Notes: generated by a model from the sequence alone, not told the origin. A stretch of 64,000 nucleotides of DNA from an uncultured Dyadobacter sp. (GCF_946482605.1 NZ_CAMLSE010000006.1:62001-126000); one strand, 5' to 3'. Positions 28,354 to 37,467 are shown, counted from the first letter of the stretch. Program-made: numbers and translations.

Positions 28354-29514
28354 ATGAATACCAACAAACTTCCTGGGTGGCTGCTGCTCGGCTTTCTGCT
28401 GGCATGGGCTGGTCCGCTGGCTGCAAAAAGAAGCCTGGCGTCTGTCTCCGACACATTAAAGCCCATGTTGATCTCAAAAGGAGGTGACGCGGGAGAGTAC
28501 CAGGCTTTTCCGGATGCATGCCGGCTCAAAAACGGTGACATTGTGGCCGTGTTTTATGCCGGCGACGAGCACGTGACCAGGCAGAGCGAGAAATATCCGA
28601 ATGCAGGACGGATCTGTCTGGTCCGTTCCAAAGATGAAGGCCGCACATGGAGCAAACCGGTCACGATTTACGATGATACCGATGATAACCGGGATCCGCA
28701 CATCGCTCAGCTCAGCGATGGCTCGGTGGTGGTCAGCTTCTTTTCGCTCCGTTATGCCACATTTGGTGCGAAGGAATACAAAGTACTGGGAAGCCCGCAG
28801 CTGCTCTGGTCGCGGGATAACGGCAAGACCTGGGGCAAGAAGGCAATGCTGCTGGAAACGGGTGATATCGACTGGATTTCATCGGCGCAGGTCCGGGAGA
28901 TGCCTGACGGGACGACCATTTTGCCGGTTTACCACCAGGAAGGAAAAGGAGGCCTGAAAGCCTGGGGCGGGGTCATGTTGTCCCGCGATAAGGGTAAAAC
29001 CTGGGGCCCGGTGATCCCCATCGGGGAAAAAGCCAATTTGCCGCTGGCGGCGGAGACGGATATAATACTGCTCAAAGACGGCACGCTTTACGCAGCATTG
29101 CGGGCGCAACAGGAAGTACCTATGCATTTTGCAAAAAGCAGGGATATGGGTAAAACCTGGTCTGACGTCGAAGATATTGGCTTTCGCGGCCATTCACCCT
29201 CCTTTACCAGACTGAAATCGGGCGCAATACTGCTCACGACCAGGGCGTTTCGCGACGCGCCTTCCAAAAAAGGCTACACGGGGCTGCGCATCAGCAGGGA
29301 TGAAGCAAAAACATGGGAAGGGCCTTACCTGGTCGATGAAACGCTGGGGGCATACCCGTCCACCGTCGAGTTGAAAGATGGTTCGGTGCTAGTGGTTTAC
29401 TACGAAGAAGGAAAGGGAAGCGGAATCCGCGCATACCGGTTCAAAGTGCCTGCCAGCTCCTCAGATGCACCTTTTGCTCAGCCCAGGCCGCTGGAAGTCC
29501 TCAGGGCCAGGTAA
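28354..29514 (+). CDS. Sialidase-fold BNR/Asp-box propeller protein, exported
   Basis: 386 residues with a signal peptide ending near residue 24. Five Asp-boxes are easy to see: SKDEGRTW, SRDNGKTW, SRDKGKTW, SRDMGKTW and SRDEAKTW, each preceded by a strand, as in six-bladed sialidases. The first blade reads YQAFPDACRLKNGDIVAVFY instead of carrying the FRIP motif of classical sialidases, so it is probably an enzyme of other specificity or a binding protein. It lies 75 bp after the transporter gene. Confidence 0.82.
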   Translation: MNTNKLPGWLLLGFLLAWAGPLAAKRSLASVSDTLKPMLISKGGDAGEYQAFPDACRLKNGDIVAVFYAGDEHVTRQSEKYPNAGRICLVRSKDEGRTWSKPVTIYDDTDDNRDPHIAQLSDGSVVVSFFSLRYATFGAKEYKVLGSPQLLWSRDNGKTWGKKAMLLETGDIDWISSAQVREMPDGTTILPVYHQEGKGGLKAWGGVMLSRDKGKTWGPVIPIGEKANLPLAAETDIILLKDGTLYAALRAQQEVPMHFAKSRDMGKTWSDVEDIGFRGHSPSFTRLKSGAILLTTRAFRDAPSKKGYTGLRISRDEAKTWEGPYLVDETLGAYPSTVELKDGSVLVVYYEEGKGSGIRAYRFKVPASSSDAPFAQPRPLEVLRAR

Positions 29515-29561
29515 TGCCCGGAGCGGCCGACTTATTGATTTTAAAAACTAACCCGTTTGCT

Positions 29562-30767
29562 ATGAAGTTGAAGATACTATTCGCTGCTCTGCTTTTTCTA
29601 TGGTCTGCCTGTCAGGTTCCGGCCGTTTCCGCAAGCAGGTTTTTGCGTCCCGAAACCGCGACTCCGGACAGCGTTCCGGGGGTGCGCAAAGTAGAAGATG
29701 TGATCATTTATCGTGACGAAAAATTCCATTCGGCTTTTCCTTCGGTGATCAGAAAGAAAAACGGGGAGATTATACTGGCCTTCCGCCGCGCGCCGAGCCG
29801 GAAGGTTTTTGGTGAAAAAGCAACCAGCCACGTCGACCCGAACAGTTACCTGGTCGCGGTCAAATCCAAAGATGGCAAAACCTGGACACCGGAGCCGGAG
29901 CTGATCTACGCCCATGCATTCGGCGGATCGCAGGACCCCTGTCTGCTGCAATTGAAAGACGGTACGTTGCTCTGCGCGAGTTATGGCTGGGCCTTTGTGC
30001 GGCCCGAAGGTATGGACAACCTTACAAAACCTTACTTTCTGGCCGGCGGAGCGGTTTTTCTGGGAGGCTACCTACTGCGTTCCACCGATGGGGCCAGGTC
30101 GTGGCAAGGGCCGCTGTACCCGCCGCATATCGCCCCTGAGATCAATCATACCGCCATGGGGAACCAGGTACCGGCTTACAACCGGGGAGCGATGTATGAA
30201 GGGAGCGACGGACGTATTTTCTGGGTGGTCGCCGCCACAGACCGCCAGTCACCGAACAAAACCTCGAACCATTTGCTTATTTCCACCGACAAAGGGCTGA
30301 GCTGGACATATTCCGCCCCCGTGGCAGTCGACGATAAGGTATCGTTCAATGAAGCGTCGGTTTACCAGACACCCAAGGGCGACATTGTTGCCTTCCTGAG
30401 AACGGCCGGATTGGATGATCAGGCCTGCATTGCGCGTTCCACCGACGGCGGCAAGACTTTTACGGCCTGGCAGAAAATGGGTTTCCAGGGGCATCCCATG
30501 CAGGCGCTGCGGTTGCCGGATAACCGTGTGCTGATATCCTATGGCTATCGTCACAAACCGCTGGGCATTAGGGCGCGCATTCTCAATGCAGAATGCACCG
30601 ACTTTGCGACGGCTCCCGAGATCATTCTGCGTACCGATGGCGGCACTACCGACCTGGGTTACCCCTGGGCAGTGCAGCTTGACAAGAACCGGGTGCTGGT
30701 CAGCTATTATTTCAACCTGCCCGGCGGCCCGCAGCATATCGCAGGCAGTATCCTGGAAATAAAATAG
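29562..30767 (+). CDS. Sialidase-fold propeller protein, exported
   Basis: 401 residues from the ATG at 29562, chosen for its signal (MKLKILFAALLFLWSACQVP, possibly lipoprotein with lipobox WSAC). The sequence is related to the preceding gene: HSAFPSVIRKKNGEIILAFR in blade 1, Asp-box-like SKDGKTW, STDGARSW, STDKGLSW and STDGGKTF, and the last-blade VLVSYYFNLPGG. It lies 47 bp downstream of the previous propeller gene, so the two probably act together outside the cell or in the periplasm. No FRIP motif is seen, and true sialidase activity is unproven. Confidence 0.8.
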   Translation: MKLKILFAALLFLWSACQVPAVSASRFLRPETATPDSVPGVRKVEDVIIYRDEKFHSAFPSVIRKKNGEIILAFRRAPSRKVFGEKATSHVDPNSYLVAVKSKDGKTWTPEPELIYAHAFGGSQDPCLLQLKDGTLLCASYGWAFVRPEGMDNLTKPYFLAGGAVFLGGYLLRSTDGARSWQGPLYPPHIAPEINHTAMGNQVPAYNRGAMYEGSDGRIFWVVAATDRQSPNKTSNHLLISTDKGLSWTYSAPVAVDDKVSFNEASVYQTPKGDIVAFLRTAGLDDQACIARSTDGGKTFTAWQKMGFQGHPMQALRLPDNRVLISYGYRHKPLGIRARILNAECTDFATAPEIILRTDGGTTDLGYPWAVQLDKNRVLVSYYFNLPGGPQHIAGSILEIK

Positions 30768-30787
30768 GTATTTCTCCAAAAGCTGAA

Positions 30788-31498
30788 ATGCGCTTGAAAA
30801 AGCTGATCGCTATGAATTCAGGCTGGAAATGCGTGGCATTGCTGATGCTGACATGGAGTGGCGTTCTCGGCCAGACCGCGGCTTGGGACAGCACCGTCCG
30901 CCCGGAGATCTACCACCCGCGCGTCGCGCTGATGAAGACTTTTGATCACTCCCGAAAGGACATTGTCTTCTTAGGGAACAGCATTACATTCTGGGGCGAA
31001 TGGCAGCAATTATTGAGAAACAGCCATATCAGAAACAGGGGGATTCCGGGAGATACTAGCTACGGGGTACTCGACCGCCTGGATGAAATTACCGCGGGGA
31101 AGCCTGCAAAGGTGTTTTTAATGATCGGAATCAATGACCTGGCCCGTAATACGCCTGTCAACGTGCTGATCGGCAACTGCCGGCGGATTGTAACATCGAT
31201 CAGGTCGAAGTCACCTGCAACCCGGGTGTATATCCAAACCATGCTGCCTACCAACGATTCCTTCCATAAGCTGCCTCAGCATTGTAATAAAGACGGGTTG
31301 ATCAGGGAGGTTAATGCCGGGCTGGAAGCGTTGGCAAAAGCAGAAGGGTTTACCTTTATTGACTTGTACCGCCACTTTGCAGACCCGGCCGGCAAGTTAA
31401 AAAAAGAGCTGACCTGGGACGGCGTCCATTTAACGGCGGAAGGATACCTGCTTTGGGCAGAAGTACTGAAAAAAGGTAAGTTTTTGAAACGTAGATAA
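30788..31498 (+). CDS. GDSL/SGNH hydrolase, exported
   Basis: 236 residues with an N-terminal signal (cleavage near 29, GVLGQ). All catalytic blocks are intact: Ser65 in FLGNSIT, Gly/Asp in GIPGDTS, Asn116 in MIGINDL, and Asp211-Gly-Val-His214. Such enzymes remove acetyl or other acyl esters from glycans and phospholipids. It lies 20 bp after the propeller gene. In contrast to the SGNH domain of the large fusion at 13246, this one should be active. Confidence 0.87.
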   Translation: MRLKKLIAMNSGWKCVALLMLTWSGVLGQTAAWDSTVRPEIYHPRVALMKTFDHSRKDIVFLGNSITFWGEWQQLLRNSHIRNRGIPGDTSYGVLDRLDEITAGKPAKVFLMIGINDLARNTPVNVLIGNCRRIVTSIRSKSPATRVYIQTMLPTNDSFHKLPQHCNKDGLIREVNAGLEALAKAEGFTFIDLYRHFADPAGKLKKELTWDGVHLTAEGYLLWAEVLKKGKFLKRR

Positions 31499-31508
31499 CA
31501 CCTGAATA

Positions 31509-32297
31509 ATGACTAATGCGGCTGCCGACATATTGAATTTAAAGGACAAGCACATCTGGGTTTTTGGCGCGGCCGGCTATTTAGGACAAGCCACGGTTTT
31601 AGCACTTCATTCGCTGGGCGCGAAGGTCCTTTGCGTGGACCTGGGTAGCCGCGCGGAGGCTTTTGTAAAAAAGGAAAACCTGACGGGCGCCACCTATGCG
31701 GAGCTGGACATCAGAGATACGCTTCGCGCAGAGCAGTTTGTAAGCGATCAGATCGCTCAGAGCGGGGTGCCAGATGGCTATGTAAACCTGACCACTGCCA
31801 CGACTGCGAAGAAAATGGAAGAGCTTACTGCCGATGATTTTGATGCAGTAAATCACGGCGGGCTAACCGCGACATTTATTCTTACCCGGGCGGTAGGTGC
31901 CCGGATGGCTGCGCTAAACCGGGGCAGCATGGTGCTCTTTTCCAGTATGTATGGATCGGTATCTCCATATCCGGAAGTTTACCACGAGCCGATGAACAAA
32001 AACCCGCTTGAATACGGGGTAGGCAAAGCAGGCATTTCTCAAATGAGCCGCTACCTGGCAGTTCATTGGGGTAAATACAATGTACGCTGCAACTGCATCG
32101 CTCCCGGGCCTTTCCCTAACCCGGATGTGCAGGAAACGCAGCCGGCATTTGTGGCCAGACTGGCGCAGAAATCTCCGATGGGCCGCATCGGACAGGCTTC
32201 GGAAATCGCAGGTTCAGTGGCTTTTCTGTTGTCCGATGCTGCTTCTTATATAACAGGCCAGGATCTGGCTGTGGATGGCGGCTGGACCTGCTGGTAA
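31509..32297 (+). CDS. Short-chain dehydrogenase/reductase (intact active site)
   Basis: 262 residues, cytoplasmic. The nucleotide-binding motif is GAAGYLG (20-26), with an acidic Asp44 after beta-2 (CVDLG), which suggests NAD. The catalytic Ser is at about 145, and Tyr169-x3-Lys173 (YGVGKAG) is complete. The C-terminus QDLAVDGGWT is typical of classical SDRs that oxidise sugar or polyol hydroxyls. It lies 10 bp after the SGNH hydrolase gene. The second SDR of the cluster, at 36194, lacks the catalytic Lys. Confidence 0.9.
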   Translation: MTNAAADILNLKDKHIWVFGAAGYLGQATVLALHSLGAKVLCVDLGSRAEAFVKKENLTGATYAELDIRDTLRAEQFVSDQIAQSGVPDGYVNLTTATTAKKMEELTADDFDAVNHGGLTATFILTRAVGARMAALNRGSMVLFSSMYGSVSPYPEVYHEPMNKNPLEYGVGKAGISQMSRYLAVHWGKYNVRCNCIAPGPFPNPDVQETQPAFVARLAQKSPMGRIGQASEIAGSVAFLLSDAASYITGQDLAVDGGWTCW

Positions 32298-32338
32298 CTG
32301 GCCAGATGTGTACACCGGGCATTGATATTGAAAATTTT

Positions 32339-33298
32339 ATGAAATGTATTTTGACTTTTTTAACTCTTATGATCCTGTCAGCCATGAGCGGTGCTAGCGT
32401 AACCGGAAAGCCGGATTCGTCGGAAACTGAGCAAATCCGACAGCAGTCGATCGGGGTATTAAGACAGGTGCTGGCTACCCAACACGAATGGGTGAAGGTG
32501 CATGCGGCAGAATACCTGATCTGGGCGGGGCATCCGGCCGGCGTGCAGCAGGCTTTTTTACGGGAAGAGAAACTATGGGGTGCTAAACCGCAGTACCGCA
32601 TTGGGATATGGCGCGTACTGGCACAGGCAGCCACAACGCCAGCCGGGATGAAGCTATGGACAGACAAAATCAGGGCTGTATTTCTGGATTCGTCGGCAAC
32701 CGACCGCACGCATGCAGCTGAAACGCTGGCTAAACTTAAAATCTCACCCCTTGAAAATGACAGGAATCTAACCGCAAACACATTGAAAAGCCCGGTGAAA
32801 TCCCTGGCGCTTTACACATTATGGAGCATTGCATTTACATCGCCGGGTTCAATCAGAGCAGTTTCCGAGCAGTTTTTTAAGATGGCCCTCGCGCCTGATT
32901 CCCCATCGGCAGACAAAGTGATTCCAGCTTACGCGCTGCGGCAGCTTAAGGGACTTTCGGATCAGGAGCGCGGACTGCTGGCGGATGCCGCCCTGGCAGA
33001 ACCCGGGGATTCGCCGGCAAGGATATATTTACTGAGCGCTGCTTTTACCGCTATCGACCAGCGGGCAAAGCAGTGGCAACAGCTGCACAAGGAAATTTTG
33101 GAATACAGAACCTCAACCTCCAAAGGCCATATCTCGGAAATGGCCGCGGCACTGGCGGAAAGAGGATCCGGCGGGGATATTGCACTGCTGCTCCCGATGC
33201 TCGACGGCCCGGGACAGTTCTCTAACGACGCCGACCGGGCGGATGTAGCCGCTGCCGCCGCTCATGCCATTTTGAAAATTATGCAAAGAAAAGGCTGA
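32339..33298 (+). CDS. HEAT-like repeat protein, exported
   Basis: 319 residues from the ATG at 32339, which gives a signal peptide (MKCILTFLTLMILSAMSGAS). The mature protein is built of helical hairpins with an Ala/Leu pattern (VKVHAAEYLIWAGHPAG, THAAETLAKLKISP, VIPAYALRQLKGLSDQ, DVAAAAAHAILKIM), as in HEAT or PBS-lyase-like repeats. No catalytic residues are evident; it is more likely a scaffold or binding partner. HEAT-type helices also form part of the fusion protein at 13246. It is the last gene of operon A. Confidence 0.7.
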   Translation: MKCILTFLTLMILSAMSGASVTGKPDSSETEQIRQQSIGVLRQVLATQHEWVKVHAAEYLIWAGHPAGVQQAFLREEKLWGAKPQYRIGIWRVLAQAATTPAGMKLWTDKIRAVFLDSSATDRTHAAETLAKLKISPLENDRNLTANTLKSPVKSLALYTLWSIAFTSPGSIRAVSEQFFKMALAPDSPSADKVIPAYALRQLKGLSDQERGLLADAALAEPGDSPARIYLLSAAFTAIDQRAKQWQQLHKEILEYRTSTSKGHISEMAAALAERGSGGDIALLLPMLDGPGQFSNDADRADVAAAAAHAILKIMQRKG

Positions 33299-33341
33299 AA
33301 ACGGTTTGCCAAACAACTGGTCCGGGTAAAGTTATTGAATG

Positions 33342-33400
33342 ATAGTATCAGTAATAGGAATGAAAGTAACAGACCGGCTGACGGACGGATATTAATTTTG
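33342..33400 (+). promoter_or_regulatory. AraC-type operator and promoter of operon B (copy B)
   Basis: ATAGTATCA at 33342 and AAAGTAACA at 33363 are 21 bp apart; TAATTTTG at 33393-33400 follows 30 bp after the second half. The aldolase ATG is only 17 bp beyond the -7 box, so the leader would be about 10 nt. No TTTG -33 box is present. Confidence 0.75.
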
Positions 33401-33416
33401 ATCAAAAGAGAGTACT

Positions 33417-34220
33417 ATGAAAATGCGGGAAAGCAGGGTGTTAAAAAAACTCAGAGCAGGAGAAATAGCAAGCTGTTTCAAAATAAATTTGTCTGACGCC
33501 CGTGTATCCGAAATCGCCGCTATCTCGGGTTTTGATTGCGTGTGGACGGATCAGGAGCATATCGGGCAGGATTGGTCCATTCTGGCCTCCAATGTCTGGG
33601 CTACCAAGGCGCACGACACCGATTTGCTCGTACGGGTGCCGAAGGGCAGTTACAGTGATTTTGTCCGTCCGCTCGAACTGGACGCGACCGGGATCATGGT
33701 CCCGCACATCATGAACCTGGCCGAAGCTGAACTGATCGTGAGCATGACCCGCTTTCACCCGGTGGGTCGCCGGCCGATCGACGGCGGCAACTCGGACGGA
33801 GCCTACACGGCATTGGATTTCAACGAATACCTGGTGCAGGCCAACCGGCAGCGTTTTGTGATCTTTCAGATCGAAGATCCCGAACCTTTGGCGGAGCTGG
33901 AAGAAATTGCCGCGCTGGATGGTTATGACATGCTCTTTTTCGGGCCGGGCGATTTCAGTCAGGGCATTGGCGCGCCTGGTGAATGGAACCACCCCGAGCT
34001 GATTGCGGCTAGAAAAAGAGTAGCGCAGGTGGCGCGCAAGCACGGCAAGTTCGCCGGCACGGTCGGAGGGCCCGGGAACGTGGACGAGCTGGTTGGGATG
34101 GGATACCAGTTCATCAGCATGGGTGCCGATGTGGTAGGGGTCAAAAACTATTGCCAGGATCTGGTAGGCGCTTTCACTAAATCCGCCGCCGTCCCGCGGA
34201 CGTCCTATATGGACACCTGA
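33417..34220 (+). CDS. HpcH/HpaI-family class II aldolase
   Basis: 267 residues, cytoplasmic. The metal-dependent pyruvate-aldolase residues are all present: His48 in WTDQEH, Arg73 in LLVRVPKG, Glu153 in FQIEDPE, Asp179 in FGPGDFS. The family splits 2-keto-3-deoxy or 4-hydroxy-2-oxo acids into pyruvate (or a relative) and an aldehyde, for example 2-keto-3-deoxyglucarate, 2-keto-3-deoxyrhamnonate or 4-hydroxy-2-oxoheptanedioate. First gene of operon B; it implies that the route passes through a 2-keto-3-deoxy acid (inference). Confidence 0.9.
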   Translation: MKMRESRVLKKLRAGEIASCFKINLSDARVSEIAAISGFDCVWTDQEHIGQDWSILASNVWATKAHDTDLLVRVPKGSYSDFVRPLELDATGIMVPHIMNLAEAELIVSMTRFHPVGRRPIDGGNSDGAYTALDFNEYLVQANRQRFVIFQIEDPEPLAELEEIAALDGYDMLFFGPGDFSQGIGAPGEWNHPELIAARKRVAQVARKHGKFAGTVGGPGNVDELVGMGYQFISMGADVVGVKNYCQDLVGAFTKSAAVPRTSYMDT

Positions 34221-34250
34221 ACAATTGCTTCACTTAAAACGGATCATACA

Positions 34251-35204
34251 TTGAAAAACAGATCGCTGGGTAACACCGGGATTCAGGTATCTGAGATTGC
34301 TTTCGGCGGAGTCGAAATCGGTATGCCCTATGGCATCGGGGTGAGGGGCAAAGAGGATATGCTTACGGAACGGGATGCGATCTATCTGCTGCAACAGGCA
34401 CAGGAAAAGGGTATCAATTTTTTTGACACCGCCCGCCTGTATGGTGAGAGCGAATCGATCATCGGGAAAGCATTCGACGGCCGCAGGGCGGAGATCGTGC
34501 TGGCAACCAAATGCGATCATTTCAGAAAGGACGGCAGGCTGCTACCGGACCACGAGCTGAGGCCATTTATCCTGAATTCTTTACAGCAAAGCCTCAAAGC
34601 GCTCAGGACCGATTACCTGGATATTTTTATGCTGCATCAGGCCGACATGGAAATCCTGCAAAATCCGGTTATCGCAGCGGTGTTTTCCGAATTGAAACAG
34701 AGGCAAATTATCAGGGCCACAGGTGCATCTACCTACCTGGCCGCTGAAACCCGGCTGGCGATCGAAAGCGGGAACTGGGATGTGATCCAGCTGCCATTTA
34801 ACCTGATGGACCAGCGGCAGGGCGCTTTTTTTGAAAGCGCCTCGGAAAACGGCGTGGGACTGGTGATCAGGTCGGTGCTGATGAAAGGCCTGCTCAGCGA
34901 CAGGGGTAAGAACCTTCATCCGGCTTTGGCCGATGTGGAAGCGCATATCCAAAACTATCAGGCATTGACCGGCGATCAGTTTCCGGATCTTCCCACCCTG
35001 GCGACACGGTTTGCATTGTCGTTCGCAGAAATATCCTCGGTATTGGTGGGAATCGATAAGATGGAATATTTGCAGAAGGCGCTGGACACAGCCAGCGGCG
35101 ACTACATGCAGCAGGATATGCTGCAAAGAGCCCGAAGTCTCGTTTATCCCGATCCCTCATTTCTGGACCTTCCGCATTGGGACAGAATGGGTTGGCTAAA
35201 ATAA
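34251..35204 (+). CDS. Aldo/keto reductase
   Basis: 317 residues starting with TTG (frame opens KNRSLGNTGIQVSEIAFGG, the usual N-terminus). The catalytic tetrad is present: Asp59, Tyr64 (FDTARLYG), Lys87 (LATKCDH), His129 (DIFMLHQAD). It is NADPH- or NADH-dependent, reducing an aldehyde or oxidising a sugar. The C-terminal motif RFALSFAEISSVLVGIDKME belongs to the AKR11/12-like group that includes L-fucose and galactose dehydrogenase-type enzymes. It lies 30 bp after the aldolase gene. Confidence 0.9.
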   Translation: MKNRSLGNTGIQVSEIAFGGVEIGMPYGIGVRGKEDMLTERDAIYLLQQAQEKGINFFDTARLYGESESIIGKAFDGRRAEIVLATKCDHFRKDGRLLPDHELRPFILNSLQQSLKALRTDYLDIFMLHQADMEILQNPVIAAVFSELKQRQIIRATGASTYLAAETRLAIESGNWDVIQLPFNLMDQRQGAFFESASENGVGLVIRSVLMKGLLSDRGKNLHPALADVEAHIQNYQALTGDQFPDLPTLATRFALSFAEISSVLVGIDKMEYLQKALDTASGDYMQQDMLQRARSLVYPDPSFLDLPHWDRMGWLK

Positions 35205-35211
35205 AATCGAT

Positions 35212-36123
35212 ATGTTAAAACTCGGAATCATCGGCATGAGCCCCGGCAATGCCCACCCTTACTCCTGGTCGGCGATCATCAACGGCCAGTTCGACGGTGA
35301 TGAAATTGCCCGCGCAGGGTATCCGGCCGTGGCTGCCTACCTGCATGCCAACCGGGATACACTGGGCCTGCCCGCAGCGCAGGTCACCCATGTGTGGGCG
35401 CAGGAGCGTGAAGTAGCTCAGCATATTGCCAGCTCGTCCGGCATACCGGCGACTGTCGATACGCTGGCAGATATGGTAGGGCAAGTCGATGCGGTGATCC
35501 TGGCGCGTGACGATCCCGAAAATCATAAAGAAATGTCGCGACCTTTCATCGAAGCGGGCATACCCATTTTTATAGACAAACCCCTGGCATATGCGACCGA
35601 AGATCTGGACTGGTTTGCGGCCCAGCATGCGGCAGGTAAGTTCATTATGTCTTGTTCGTCGATGCGTTATGCCAACGAGGCGCGTATTGCCCGGCAGGAG
35701 CTGGAATCGCTTGGGAAAATCGAGCTGGTGACGGCTGTGGGCAAGAAGGACTGGAAAAAATACGGGGTTCACTTACTGGAAGCCATATTTGCAATTCTGG
35801 ACGACCCAAAAGCCATTTCCGTCCGGCATATCGGGCAGCCCGATAAGGAGATCGTTCATTTGCGTCTGGAAAATGGTCCGGATGTGACGCTACACCTGTT
35901 CAACGAGATTAGCGGGACTTTCCAGATCTCGCTTTTCGGGCAGCACGCCTGGAAACTGGTTGATATCCGCAATTCCTACTCGATGTTCAGAGATAACCTC
36001 ATTGAATTCATCCGCTCGGTAGAAGAAGGGAAGCCAAGGCTGGACTTTGAAAAGACCGAGCGTATCATGCGGATTATCATCGCAGCCCGGGAGAGCCGGG
36101 AAGCGTCGCAAATGACCCGGTGA
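35212..36123 (+). CDS. Gfo/Idh/MocA-family oxidoreductase
   Basis: 303 residues, 7 bp after the aldo/keto reductase gene. The N-terminal Rossmann strand is LKLGIIGMSPGNAHPYSWSA, where the usual GxGxxG is altered (GMSPGNAH). The DKP element (FIDKPLA, equivalent to EKP), which carries the catalytic Lys, and the C-terminal LIEFIRSVEEGKPRLDFEKT are typical of the family. The protein is shorter than the 340-400 residues usual for members. Substrates are sugars, inositols or derivatives. The altered dinucleotide loop makes cofactor use uncertain. Confidence 0.82.
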   Translation: MLKLGIIGMSPGNAHPYSWSAIINGQFDGDEIARAGYPAVAAYLHANRDTLGLPAAQVTHVWAQEREVAQHIASSSGIPATVDTLADMVGQVDAVILARDDPENHKEMSRPFIEAGIPIFIDKPLAYATEDLDWFAAQHAAGKFIMSCSSMRYANEARIARQELESLGKIELVTAVGKKDWKKYGVHLLEAIFAILDDPKAISVRHIGQPDKEIVHLRLENGPDVTLHLFNEISGTFQISLFGQHAWKLVDIRNSYSMFRDNLIEFIRSVEEGKPRLDFEKTERIMRIIIAARESREASQMTR

Positions 36124-36193
36124 CCGGCACGCAGGCGACGATCAGTCACGACTCAGTATCAGGCAATAATCTCACTGTTAACCGATTTTGCTA

Positions 36194-36973
36194 ATGCATA
36201 TCAAAGACTTATTAAGTTTAAAAAATAAAGTGATCCTGGTGACCGGAGGATCGGGGAATTATGGGAAATGTATCGTAGAGGGGCTTGCGGAAGCGGATGC
36301 TACCGTCATTACCACTTCGCGGGACATGGCTTCGGCGCAGGCGACGGCGGCTAGCTTCACCCGGCGCGACCTGGATGTGCATCCGATGCAACTCGATCAG
36401 GGAGATCACGGGTCGGTAATGGCTGTGAAGCAATACATCCTGGACACTTTCGGCAGGCTCGATGGTTTTGTCAACAATGCTGTTTCCCGGCCGATGAAGG
36501 GCTACCATGCGCCTTTGAGTCAGTTTGAAGAATCTATGCAGATCAACGCCACCGGGATGCTGGATCTGCTGCGCGAAATGACAGAGCTGATCGTCCGCAG
36601 CGGTGGGGGCAGTGTGATCAATATTGCTTCGATGATGGGTATGTTCGGACCGGATCTTTCCAACTACGACGGCACCGAAAATATGGGAGATCTGCCGCCG
36701 GATTATTTCTTCCACAATGCGGGCCTGATCAACCTTAGCCGCTACATGGCCCAGATGAACGCGGGAAAGGATGTCCGTTTCAACTGCATTAGCCCGGGCG
36801 GACTTTTTAACAACCAGCCGGCTGCATTCGTCGACAATTACACCCGGAAGGTGCCGCTCCGCCGTATGGCAAACCAGGATGATATCAAAGGGCTCGTGGT
36901 GCTGCTCGCCTCGGATGCCGGGGCCTATATCAATGGGGAGAATATTCTCATGGACGGCGGCCTGAACGCATAA
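36194..36973 (+). CDS. Short-chain dehydrogenase/reductase-like protein lacking the catalytic Lys
   Basis: 259 residues from the ATG at 36194, in preference to a TTG two codons earlier. The cofactor motif TGGSGNYG (17-24), the NNAVS segment and the catalytic Ser146 (NIASMMG) are intact, and Tyr171 is in place. The YxxxK motif, however, reads Tyr171-Phe-Phe-His-Asn175: the Lys that lowers the Tyr pKa and holds the nicotinamide ribose is Asn. The rest (GLINLSRYMAQ, NGENILMDGGLNA) is a normal SDR. It may be inactive, structural or of changed chemistry. Last gene of operon B. Confidence 0.85.
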   Translation: MHIKDLLSLKNKVILVTGGSGNYGKCIVEGLAEADATVITTSRDMASAQATAASFTRRDLDVHPMQLDQGDHGSVMAVKQYILDTFGRLDGFVNNAVSRPMKGYHAPLSQFEESMQINATGMLDLLREMTELIVRSGGGSVINIASMMGMFGPDLSNYDGTENMGDLPPDYFFHNAGLINLSRYMAQMNAGKDVRFNCISPGGLFNNQPAAFVDNYTRKVPLRRMANQDDIKGLVVLLASDAGAYINGENILMDGGLNA

Positions 36974-36987
36974 AAGGGCATTAAAAA

Positions 36988-37047
36988 ATAGTATTAGTAA
37001 TCGGCAGAAAAGTAGGAGAACGGCCGGGTATGTGATATGTATTTTTG
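36988..37047 (+). promoter_or_regulatory. AraC-type operator and promoter of operon C (copy C)
   Basis: ATAGTATTA at 36988 and AAAGTAGGA at 37009 are 21 bp apart; TATTTTTG at 37040-37047 follows 31 bp after the second half. The ridA-like ATG is 36 bp beyond the -7 box. No TTTG -33 box is present. Confidence 0.75.
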
Positions 37048-37083
37048 TGAGGTAGTTATTTTTTGAAATAATGTTTCGCTTTT

Positions 37084-37467
37084 ATGAAAAACATCATTCA
37101 TCCTGATCGCGACCCCGGCTTTGCTACCGGCGCATATTCCGACGGCATCCTGGCCGACGGTTTCCTGTTTGTAAGCGGTCAGGCCGCGGTAGATTTTAAG
37201 ACTTCTCAATTCGTGCTGGGAACCATCGAAGAGGAAACAACGCGCACACTCGACAACATCGCTGCCATCATCAAAGCTGCCGGCGGCTCGATGGAAAACG
37301 TAGTGAAATGCACCGCGCATTTATCGGATATCAATGATTTTGACAGATATAATGCGGTGTATGCCACCTATTTTCCGGGAATTAAGCCAGCCCGTACCAC
37401 CGTTCAATCGGTTTTGGCCGAAAACATCAAAGTCGAAATCGACTGCATCGTAAAACTGCCTGCCTGA
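37084..37467 (+). CDS. RidA/YjgF-family imine/enamine deaminase
   Basis: 127 residues, the normal family length. The carboxylate-binding Arg104 (KPARTTVQ) and the Glu118 that activates water (VEIDCIV) are conserved, as are GYxxG-like SGQAAVD and the DFDRYNAVYATYFPG signature. RidA hydrolyses reactive enamine/imine intermediates released by PLP enzymes. Placed first in an operon with a class III aminotransferase, it suggests such an intermediate forms during substrate breakdown (inference). First gene of operon C. Confidence 0.93.
   Translation: MKNIIHPDRDPGFATGAYSDGILADGFLFVSGQAAVDFKTSQFVLGTIEEETTRTLDNIAAIIKAAGGSMENVVKCTAHLSDINDFDRYNAVYATYFPGIKPARTTVQSVLAENIKVEIDCIVKLPA

Noticed and set aside
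28354..30767. Sialic acid utilisation locus
   Set aside because: Propeller fold and Asp-boxes are present, but FRIP motifs and all sialate catabolic genes are missing.
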